Source: Gammaproteobacteria bacterium (GTDB taxonomy: Bacteria; Pseudomonadota; Gammaproteobacteria; Coxiellales; Coxiellaceae). Taken from it: a DNA stretch of 50,820 bases. Made by a program: the position numbers and the translations under genes. Shown here piece by piece: positions 43,950 through 50,820 of this stretch (position 1 is the stretch's first letter; each line of letters begins with the position of its first letter). Location of the stretch: NCBI GenBank assembly GCA_023266215.1, contig JAHFRQ010000015.1, positions 1-50,820 on the forward strand, given 5' to 3'. The notes under the pieces are model-generated. The model searched no databases, was not told where the DNA came from, and worked only from the letters and a program-made list of their open reading frames with translations.

Positions 43950-44841
43950 GTTAACTGACAAAGAAATTTTTAACAACTTGGTTGAACGTGCAATACAAGT
44001 TGATTCACACGCGCACATGCGCCCTGTGATTGAAAAAGAATTATTGCACTACGATATTTTATTTGTGTTGGATCAGCATAATTTGTTAGATCAGCTCACT
44101 TTTCAGGGTGGCACATCATTGCGGCTTTGCTATGGCGCAGATCGATTTAGCGAAGACCTTGATTTTGCAGGCGGGAAAAATTTTGCGGCAAATGATTTAA
44201 AAAATATGAAAACCTGTCTTGAAAAATACATGGGTGATCGATATGGCCTCGAAGTCAACGTAAAAGAACCAAAAATGATTCAAACCGACGCTCTTAACAA
44301 TAATATTCGCGTTGATAAATGGCAGCTGAGTATTACCACATCGCCTGAAAGAAAAGATCTGCCAAAACAAAAAATTAAAATTGAAGTAGCGAATATTCCG
44401 TCATATTCAAGAGAGCCGCGCGCATTACAACATAATTATGATTTTTTACCAGATGGATATTCTGACACATTGGTAATGACCGAAACGCTGGATGAAATCA
44501 TGGCGGATAAATTAGTTTCTTTCGTCAGTTGTATTCGTCACATTCGATATCGTGATATTTGGGATTTACGCTGGCTAAAACAACAAGGCGCAAAAATAAA
44601 TCAACAGTATATTCAATCTAAAATTCTAGATTATAAAATTACGGATTATAATCAAAATCTTGATACAACACTTCAAAATTTAAGTAATATTATTCATGGA
44701 AAAGAATTTCACAATGAAATGTCAAGATTCATCCCAATGGATGTTCAGGCGCGAACATTAAAAAAAGATAAATTTTTGGAATTTTTAAATTCAGAAATAA
44801 AAATATTGCTATCTGAAGTGAAAAACCCCCAGCAACCCTAG
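43939..44841 (+). CDS. abiEii: AbiEii-type nucleotidyltransferase toxin, 300 aa
   Basis: The start is taken as ATG 43939, because AGGA lies eight bases upstream. The in-frame ATG at 43921 contains that ribosome-binding site in its own codons. The protein has FQGGTSLRLCYG (residues 56-67) followed by SEDLDFAGG (71-79), the GG-x-S/T and D-x-D nucleotidyltransferase core with Asp73 and Asp75. Downstream are the helical segments ADKLVSFVSC and RYRDIWDLRWL typical of AbiEii. Such toxins act on an RNA or protein target by nucleotidyl transfer and can give phage protection. It overlaps the antitoxin gene by 11 bp. A hairpin terminator that is also the right direct repeat begins near the stop codon. 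Confidence 0.88.
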   Translation: MRTKLTDKEIFNNLVERAIQVDSHAHMRPVIEKELLHYDILFVLDQHNLLDQLTFQGGTSLRLCYGADRFSEDLDFAGGKNFAANDLKNMKTCLEKYMGDRYGLEVNVKEPKMIQTDALNNNIRVDKWQLSITTSPERKDLPKQKIKIEVANIPSYSREPRALQHNYDFLPDGYSDTLVMTETLDEIMADKLVSFVSCIRHIRYRDIWDLRWLKQQGAKINQQYIQSKILDYKITDYNQNLDTTLQNLSNIIHGKEFHNEMSRFIPMDVQARTLKKDKFLEFLNSEIKILLSEVKNPQQP

Positions 44842-44852
44842 CGCATTGCTGG
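44826..44852 (+). terminator. Terminator of the AbiE operon / right 25-bp direct repeat
   Basis: CCCAGCAA (44827-44834) and TTGCTGGG (44845-44852) form an 8-bp stem around a 10-base loop, followed by a T-containing stretch. Positions 44826-44850 repeat the sequence at 43303-43327. Confidence 0.8.
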
Positions 44853-44875
44853 GAGATTTTAATTACTAATTTTAA

Positions 44876-45115
44876 TTACTTCTGTTCATTCCACTTTTGT
44901 TTTTGATTAGAGCTGTTTGGAATGCCGCCCGTTTTTTGTGGAGTCCCGTGCCCGCCTTGTGGTGCTGTTGTTGGGCGATTTTGACCTGGTTGTTGTTGAG
45001 GACGTTGTAGATTGCCCCCTTGTGGATTACCGCCTTGCTGAGTACGTGCTTGCTGAGGATTAGTGCCACGATTGCCTTGATTTCCTTGCTGTCCATGATT
45101 GTTGTTGCCTGACAT
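44876..45115 (-). CDS. Small Gln/Asn/Gly/Pro-rich protein, 79 aa
   Basis: The ATG at 45115 has GGAG seven bases upstream, which selects this frame over the overlapping one. The product is a low-complexity, hydrophilic chain rich in Gln, Asn, Gly, Pro and Thr (NHGQQGNQGNRG, QRPQQQPGQNRP), with no hydrophobic segment. It is probably intrinsically disordered and prone to assembly. I know no family for it. It lies between the AbiE toxin (convergent) and the carbonic anhydrase gene (divergent). The composition could be a coincidence of a short frame, but the ribosome-binding site argues for translation. Confidence 0.55.
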   Translation of the reverse strand: MSGNNNHGQQGNQGNRGTNPQQARTQQGGNPQGGNLQRPQQQPGQNRPTTAPQGGHGTPQKTGGIPNSSNQKQKWNEQK

Positions 45116-45292
45116 AACTCATCTCCATATGTTTATGTTTAATTAAAATAGAACCTAATTACTATATCATATTGTTCAAATTTTGCTCTGAATTTTTGCA
45201 CTTTTTTTAATCAAAAATAAATCAATAAGCTAGCGTTTTATTTCACTTAAAATAGTGATGTCTAATCTCGGGAATCACGATAGAATATTGAG

Positions 45293-45928
45293 ATGAAAAA
45301 AAGCTTCAGCAAAATATTACAAGGCTACCAACAATTCCGACAAGAATATGCGCTCGGCAATCAATCTGTCATGCGTTATTTATCGTATTACGGACAAGAA
45401 CCCAAAGTCATGGTGGTTGCGTGTTGCGATTCACGCGTTGATCCTGCCTTAATTTTACAATGTGATCCAGGTGATTTATTTGTTGTGCGCAATGTAGCGA
45501 ATATTGTGCCGCCGTATGAAAAAGATGATGCGCATCATGGTACAAGTGCCGCGTTAGAATTTGGTGTATGTGTTTTACATGTTGAACATTTAATTTTATT
45601 AGCGCATTCACAATGTGGCGGAATTCAAGCTTTAATTGACAGTGAAAAATCAAATCAAAATGATTTTATTACAAATTGGGTTTCGGTTATTAACACCGAT
45701 GATTTTGATTTAAAAGATTCAGATGATTATGCAAAGTGTGCGCTGAATCAATCCTATCAAAACTGTTTGGGATTTCCTTGGATTAAAGAAAAAGTCGCGA
45801 AGAAAAAATTAATTATTCATCGCTGGTTTTTTGATATTAAGTCAGGCAAGATTTTCACTTACTCAGAAACAGATAAGCGGTATCTGGAGCTGTCAGATGA
45901 CGCGTCAATCAATCCGAATTCCTTTTAA
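45293..45928 (+). CDS. Beta-class carbonic anhydrase
   Basis: This 211-residue enzyme interconverts carbon dioxide and bicarbonate. The zinc site is visible: Cys44 with Asp46 and Arg48 in ACCDSRVDP, then His105 and Cys108 in HSQCGG. Other conserved parts are GDLFVVRNVAN and the HHGTSAALEFGV helix. The length is normal for the beta class. The ribosome-binding site is weak (TTGAG). It has no functional link to the neighbouring genes. It would supply bicarbonate in the cytoplasm, for example for carboxylations, a general statement for the class. Confidence 0.94.
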   Translation: MKKSFSKILQGYQQFRQEYALGNQSVMRYLSYYGQEPKVMVVACCDSRVDPALILQCDPGDLFVVRNVANIVPPYEKDDAHHGTSAALEFGVCVLHVEHLILLAHSQCGGIQALIDSEKSNQNDFITNWVSVINTDDFDLKDSDDYAKCALNQSYQNCLGFPWIKEKVAKKKLIIHRWFFDIKSGKIFTYSETDKRYLELSDDASINPNSF

Positions 45929-46080
45929 AATCAACCTATTAGCTTTATCTAATTGAAATTAAAAAGAATTTCTAATGCCTTGATTTTATTGAAAATTTAG
46001 TATTGGAATCCCAGGAAATGGTCAGAATATGGTCTATACTTAGCGTGTAAAAGTGTAAACAAAAACAGTGGGTAAATTGT

Positions 46081-49000
46081 ATGAGTAAGGGCGACTTTCT
46101 AAATACTGATGGTGACATCAATTCCCCTCCTCCTCGTGAGCTAGGAAGACAAGATGCGCCATTAGAAAACATCAGTGCGAAGGAACATTCGTCTGTTGTT
46201 CCGCGCCCTGAAGAAGAAAGCTCGCAAAATCGCGGCGGCACAAACCAAGGTCAACAAGTAGAAAGCGCAAGTAAGCTGACCGAAAGCGATGAACATAAAT
46301 ATCGCTCTGCAAAAATGACTGCGGCTAGCAGTGCAGGCGAACACACAGCAGCGGTTCCTGCAAAAGACAGCGAAGAAGGAAAATCTAAATTAAACAATAC
46401 CGAAAACTTATCGCGTGAAGAAGAATCAAGCTATAACGCAACGGCGGAAACTGCAGGTCAAGCAAATCGATTTTCGTTTGATGCTAATTATAACAAGTCT
46501 GCTTTTTTAGCAAGCGCACCTGATTTCGTTAATTTTGCTTGGATGGCACATTTTGCCGGCCAAAGCTTAGCGAATAGCAATCCTGCGTTGTTACAAAATT
46601 TTGATCGCAATGCGACTTCTTTTAATAGCTCAGATTTATTAATGCCATCTAATCGTGCTCCAAGCGCATTGATTAATCACGGCGCTGATGTAAAAGCACT
46701 GCATGGTGACATCAGTGATTTTTCTTCAAATAGTCCGATGGGCTCTTCTTTAAAATTTCAATTATCAGGTGATGCTGCAAGTGTTGTAGTAGAAAAATCA
46801 CCTGTCAGTGTAACGATACCAAGCGCACCTTCTGCGCCAAGCGCACCTGAAGTTGCACCAGTTGTCGTAGCAACACCAACTCCAGCTCCCGCATTGGTTG
46901 TCACAACAACACCAACACCTACGCCTGCGGCTACAGACCCTAATATGGGTACTAGTGGCGACGACACCCTAACTGGCGGCACAGGTGCTGATACCATGTA
47001 TGGCGGTGCCGGTAACGACACAATCAATGCAGGCGCTGGTAATGACACTCTTTACGGCGGCGAAGGCACTAATGTTCTAAACGGTGAAGCAGGTAGCGAC
47101 ACGATTTACATGAATGGCTTAACTGGTGGCATTTTTGATTATGCCTATGGTGGTGCAGATAATGACACGATTGATGGCAGCAGCAGCGCGGCTAATCTCG
47201 TAGTTTATGGCGGCGATGGTGCTGATACCATCACAGGTGGCTCAGGCGATGACGGCCTAGCAGGTGATGCTGGTAATGATACTATTTATGGCGCTGCCGG
47301 TGCTGATACGCTTTATGGCGATGCCGGTAATGATACTTTATATGGCGGCACAGGTAATGACACAATCACAGGTGGCCTGGGTGTTGATACACTCTATGGC
47401 GGCGATGGCGTTGATGTCCTCTGGGCTAACGAAGGTGGCGATACCGCTTATGGTGGCGCAGGCAATGACACCATTTCCGGTGGTGATGCAACTGAAATAC
47501 TCTACGGTGATGCCGGTAACGATATTGTTTACGCAGGTGGCGGCGCTGACACAATTTACGGTGGTGAAGGTCAAAATGACTTGCAAGGTGGCGACGGTAA
47601 CGACACGATTTACATGAATGGCACTGATGCCGCTGTCTATGACTACGCACATGGTGATGCCGGCGATGACATTATTTATGGTGGTGCTAGCATCGATGGC
47701 ATCTATGGTGGCACGGGTACAGATACACTATACGGCGCTTCAGGTGACGACTCACTCTATGGCGATGCTGGCGATGACGCATTGTATGGCGGCGCTGGAA
47801 GTGACTTGTTAGATGGCGGCGCAGGTAGTGACACATTATATGGCGACGCTGGCGCTGATGAATTATACAACTCTGCAGGCTCAGATATCATTTACGGTGG
47901 CGATGGTGCTGACGTATTCCATGGTGACTGGGGCGGTGATGCTTCTTCAGATACATTCTATGGTGACGCAGGTAACGACAGGATTTATACCGGCGATGAA
48001 ATTGATACGATCTACGGCGGCACTGGCAATGATGAAGTTTATGCAGGCGCTGGCGCTGACACAATTTACGGCGGCGAAGGTCAAAATGATCTCAACGGCG
48101 GTGACGGTAACGACACGATTTACCTAAACGGCACTGATGCCACTGTCTACGACTACGCACATGGTGACGCAGGTAACGACATCATCTACAGTGGCGCTGC
48201 AATTGACACTATTTACGGTGGTGCTGGTAACGATACTCTTGTAGGCGGCACGGGTGCTGATACGCTTTATGGTGATGCAGGTAATGACACGATCACGGGC
48301 GGCGCTGATGGCAATACACTTTATGGCGGCGCAGATAATGACACGATCACAGGTGGTGCAGGTGCTGATACCATTTATGGTGGCACAGGAACCGATACAT
48401 TATACGGTGCTGGCGGAGCCGATATTATTTACTCAGGCGCTGATGGCAGTACATTATACGGTGGTGATGCAAACGATACTTTATCGGGCGGCGCAGGCAT
48501 TGATACTATTTATGGCGATGCCGGTAACGATACCATCACTGGCGCTGCAGGCGCAGATACATTAAGCGGCGGTACAGGCATTGATACTTTAACAGGTGGC
48601 GCAGATGCAGATACTTTAACTGGCGGTACAGGTGCAGATATATTTACTTGGAGCGCTACATCTGAATCAACCAGCGCAGCACGCGATAGCATTGCTGACT
48701 TCAATAGCTCATCTGGCAGCTACAGCTCAAGTGAAGGCGATCAACTCGATATTCATTCATTGTTATCAGGCGCTTATAATCTAACTGGATTGGGCAGCTT
48801 GACGGGTCTTACCAATGAAATCGTTTGGTCACAAAGCGGCAGCGATACCATCGTAAGCCTTGATACTAACGGTGATAGCACAGCTGACTGGTCAGTTAAA
48901 TTAACTAATTTCACTGCTTCTAATCTATCATCCGGTGATTTCAACTTAAGCCCCTATACCTCAACACTAACAGGAACTAGCGGTGCTGATACTTTAACCG

Positions 49001-50514
49001 GCACATCAGGCATGAATAATGTGATTTATGGTGCAGGTGGCAACGACACCATCACAGGTCAATCTTATACTGATACTTTATACGGTGGTGCAGGCAACGA
49101 CACAATCAATGCAGGTGGCGGTAATGACGCTCTTTACGGCGGCGAAGGCACTAATGTTCTAAACGGTGAAGCAGGTAGCGATACAATTTATATGAACGGC
49201 ACGACTGCAGGTATTCTTGACTATGCCTATGGTGGTGCAGATAATGACACGATTGATGGCAGCAGCAGCGCGGCTAACCTAGTAGTTTATGGCGGCGATG
49301 GTGCTGATACCATCACAGGTGGCTCAGGCGATGACGGCCTAGCAGGTGATGCTGGTAATGATACTATTTATGGCGCTGCCGGTGCTGATACGCTTTATGG
49401 CGATGCCGGTAATGATACTTTATATGGCGGCACAGGTAATGACACAATCACAGGTGGCCTGGGTGTTGATACACTCTATGGCGGCGATGGCGTTGATGTC
49501 CTCTGGGCTAACGAAGGTGGCGATACCGCTTATGGTGGCGCAGGCAATGACACCATTTCCGGTGGTGATGCAACTGAAATACTCTACGGTGATGCTGGTA
49601 ATGATACTGTTTATGCAGGCGCTGGCGCCGACACAATTTACGGTGGTGAAGGCCAAAATGACTTGCAAGGTGGCGACGGTAACGACACGATTTACATGAA
49701 TGGCACTGATGCTGCAGTCTATGACTATGCGCAAGGTGGTGCAGGTGATGACATTATTTATGGTGGTGCTAGCATCGATAGTATTTATGGTGGCGATGGT
49801 GCCGACACCGTAACAGGGGGTGGCGCTAACGATACCATTGAAGGCGGTGCAGGTAATGACATATTAAGTGGTGAAGCGGGCGATGATACTATTAGAGGTG
49901 ATGCCGGTGATGACACACTGTATGGTGGTGACGGAGCGGATGATTTAACCGGTGGCGCAGGTGCTAATACTTATTATGGTGGTGCGGGTGCTGACGTATT
50001 CCATGGTGACTGGGGCGGTGATGGCTCTGCAGCTACATTCTATGGTGACGCGGGCAACGACAGAATTTATACCGGCGATGAAATTGATACGATCTACGGT
50101 GGCGCTAACAATGATGAAGTTTATGCGGGTGGCGGCGATGACGTTATCTACGGTGGCACAGGTCAAAATGACTTAAACGCTGGTGCTGGTAACGACACAA
50201 TCTATGCTGGTGGCGATTCTGGCGGCTATACTTATGCGCACGGTGATGCAGGTAATGACCAATTGGTTGTAGCCTACGGCCAAAACGTTCAAACAGTATT
50301 CTGGGGTGGCACAGGTGGAACCGATAGCATCTCATTAACAGGTGCCGGTGCAATCAATGGCAACTGGAGTGTCGATACGGCAGGTACAGTGTCAGATTTG
50401 GGTGGCGGCGTACATCGCTACACATTCAGCAGCACAGATGCAAGCGGTACGATTACGATGGCAGATGGCGCTCACGTTTCATTCGCTGAAGCCGATTACA
50501 TCGACTACACATAA
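46081..50514 (+). CDS. Large RTX (calcium-binding nonapeptide repeat) protein, 1,477 aa
   Basis: Residues 1-280 or so are polar and disordered-looking, ending in Ser/Ala/Pro/Thr-rich linkers (TPTPAPALVV). From about residue 298 the protein is filled with RTX nonapeptides (GGAGNDTLYG type), which bind calcium and fold as beta-rolls after type I secretion. In the middle (about 855-960) lies a domain of the kind normally found near the C-terminus of type I-secreted proteins (GADIFTWSA, DSIADFNSS, GDQLDIHSL). A second RTX block follows, co-linear with the first at an offset of exactly 2,082 bp (694 codons). The C-terminus is GTITMADGAHVSFAEADYIDYT-like. No catalytic domain is recognised, and no hlyB/hlyD genes are nearby. 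Confidence 0.9.
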   Translation: MSKGDFLNTDGDINSPPPRELGRQDAPLENISAKEHSSVVPRPEEESSQNRGGTNQGQQVESASKLTESDEHKYRSAKMTAASSAGEHTAAVPAKDSEEGKSKLNNTENLSREEESSYNATAETAGQANRFSFDANYNKSAFLASAPDFVNFAWMAHFAGQSLANSNPALLQNFDRNATSFNSSDLLMPSNRAPSALINHGADVKALHGDISDFSSNSPMGSSLKFQLSGDAASVVVEKSPVSVTIPSAPSAPSAPEVAPVVVATPTPAPALVVTTTPTPTPAATDPNMGTSGDDTLTGGTGADTMYGGAGNDTINAGAGNDTLYGGEGTNVLNGEAGSDTIYMNGLTGGIFDYAYGGADNDTIDGSSSAANLVVYGGDGADTITGGSGDDGLAGDAGNDTIYGAAGADTLYGDAGNDTLYGGTGNDTITGGLGVDTLYGGDGVDVLWANEGGDTAYGGAGNDTISGGDATEILYGDAGNDIVYAGGGADTIYGGEGQNDLQGGDGNDTIYMNGTDAAVYDYAHGDAGDDIIYGGASIDGIYGGTGTDTLYGASGDDSLYGDAGDDALYGGAGSDLLDGGAGSDTLYGDAGADELYNSAGSDIIYGGDGADVFHGDWGGDASSDTFYGDAGNDRIYTGDEIDTIYGGTGNDEVYAGAGADTIYGGEGQNDLNGGDGNDTIYLNGTDATVYDYAHGDAGNDIIYSGAAIDTIYGGAGNDTLVGGTGADTLYGDAGNDTITGGADGNTLYGGADNDTITGGAGADTIYGGTGTDTLYGAGGADIIYSGADGSTLYGGDANDTLSGGAGIDTIYGDAGNDTITGAAGADTLSGGTGIDTLTGGADADTLTGGTGADIFTWSATSESTSAARDSIADFNSSSGSYSSSEGDQLDIHSLLSGAYNLTGLGSLTGLTNEIVWSQSGSDTIVSLDTNGDSTADWSVKLTNFTASNLSSGDFNLSPYTSTLTGTSGADTLTGTSGMNNVIYGAGGNDTITGQSYTDTLYGGAGNDTINAGGGNDALYGGEGTNVLNGEAGSDTIYMNGTTAGILDYAYGGADNDTIDGSSSAANLVVYGGDGADTITGGSGDDGLAGDAGNDTIYGAAGADTLYGDAGNDTLYGGTGNDTITGGLGVDTLYGGDGVDVLWANEGGDTAYGGAGNDTISGGDATEILYGDAGNDTVYAGAGADTIYGGEGQNDLQGGDGNDTIYMNGTDAAVYDYAQGGAGDDIIYGGASIDSIYGGDGADTVTGGGANDTIEGGAGNDILSGEAGDDTIRGDAGDDTLYGGDGADDLTGGAGANTYYGGAGADVFHGDWGGDGSAATFYGDAGNDRIYTGDEIDTIYGGANNDEVYAGGGDDVIYGGTGQNDLNAGAGNDTIYAGGDSGGYTYAHGDAGNDQLVVAYGQNVQTVFWGGTGGTDSISLTGAGAINGNWSVDTAGTVSDLGGGVHRYTFSSTDASGTITMADGAHVSFAEADYIDYT

Positions 50515-50580
50515 GATGTTTTCAACCAGCAGTCAGTCTGCTACTATCAGCGTTCGTTTATGTATTGAGTAAATATAATC

Positions 50581-50820
50581 ATGTCTCTCACTAAATTCTT
50601 AGACCCCAAAAACGATTTCGCTTTTAAGCGTATCTTTGGCTCTCTAAAAAACAAAGACATTTTAATTCATTTTATCAATGACATGCTTTGTTTTGCGGCT
50701 GATAAAAAAATTACAGAAGTGCAGTTTTTAAAACCCAGTCAAGATCCTGATATTTTATCCAAAAAACAAAGTATCTTAGATGTGCTCTGTACTGACCCAA
50801 TTGGACGTCAGTATATCGTT
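50581..50820 (+). CDS. Rpn family PD-(D/E)XK nuclease / transposase-like protein, 5' part only
   Basis: The frame opens at ATG 50581 and runs without a stop to the window edge (80 codons). It reads MSLTKFLDPKNDFAFKRIFG, then SLKNKDILIHFINDML and ILDVLCTDPIGRQYIV. These match the N-terminus of the recombination-promoting nuclease (Rpn, PD-(D/E)XK family transposase) proteins, where the Asp of ILDV is a catalytic metal ligand. Family members promote RecA-independent recombination in Escherichia coli. The rest is outside the window. There is only a weak ribosome-binding site upstream. Confidence 0.82.
   Translation, partial: MSLTKFLDPKNDFAFKRIFGSLKNKDILIHFINDMLCFAADKKITEVQFLKPSQDPDILSKKQSILDVLCTDPIGRQYIV

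Noticed and set aside
46960-48650. Regular short DNA repeats resembling a CRISPR array
   Set aside because: The period is 27 bp in frame with the RTX nonapeptides and is continuous, with no unique spacers.
47338-50353. Long open frames on the minus strand and in other plus frames across the RTX gene
   Set aside because: They arise from the GGxGxD codon periodicity of the RTX repeats. Their translations are low-complexity shadows without ribosome-binding sites.

Overview
The window is A+T-rich and tightly packed, and reads as a gammaproteobacterial chromosome, probably a host-associated, Legionellales/Coxiellaceae-like bacterium. That placement is an inference. It rests on the mix of eukaryote-like proteins (pepsin-type aspartic protease, Ser/Thr kinase, ankyrin protein, cadherin-like surface proteins), DUF1640-type coiled-coil proteins, an RhlE-type helicase and giant pentapeptide-repeat and RTX proteins. 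No rRNA, convincing tRNA or CRISPR array was seen.

Layout. (1) 0.2-1.6 kb: two unrecognised genes on the minus strand. (2) 1.8-15 kb: an accessory region holding two paralogous giant membrane proteins (LVIVD-type propeller, Pro/Thr linker, cadherin-like domains, transmembrane segment, tail), a type IV pilin-like gene, three small coiled-coil membrane proteins and an AbiE-type toxin-antitoxin pair. It is threaded with copies of at least two foldback repeat families, and the AbiE pair sits between two copies of a duplicated coiled-coil segment. (3) 15-19.5 kb: a second pilin followed by two paralogous cysteine-rich secreted proteins, then a minus-strand envelope group: NlpC/P60 lipoprotein, NodB-type deacetylase and a secreted acetamidase/formamidase-family protein. 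(4) 19.5-22.4 kb: eukaryote-like proteins (pepsin-like protease, kinase, ankyrin). (5) 22.5-23.7 kb: DEAD-box helicase rhlE. (6) 23.7-35.2 kb, minus strand: a nearly complete purine biosynthesis operon, purL-purM-purQ(S)-purC-purF-purD-purN, then an ATPase gene, then purH. Most junctions overlap by 4-13 bp. purL is of the small type and purQ carries a C-terminal PurS-like extension, so the FGAM synthase is the multi-subunit kind rather than the single 1,300-residue enzyme usual in gammaproteobacteria. (7) 35.3-37.4 kb: an ATPase with a 9-bp operator-like array and a VapBC-type pair. (8) 37.8-43.3 kb: an 1,827-residue pentapeptide-repeat protein built from duplicated modules. (9) 43.3-44.9 kb: a second AbiE pair bracketed by 25-bp direct repeats. 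(10) 44.9-50.8 kb: a tiny Gln/Asn/Gly-rich protein, a beta-carbonic anhydrase, a 1,477-residue RTX protein whose two halves are a 694-codon duplication, and the start of an Rpn-family nuclease gene.

How the parts fit. The purine operon is ordinary metabolism with an unusual subunit architecture. The rest looks like envelope and host-interaction capacity assembled by duplication and repeat-mediated rearrangement, with toxin-antitoxin modules at repeat-bounded sites. The best candidates for something undescribed are the paired propeller/cadherin-like membrane proteins, the pilin plus cysteine-rich secreted paralogs, and the modular 1,827-residue protein. All functional links between them are inference. 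No pilus assembly, type I or type IV secretion machinery is encoded in the window.
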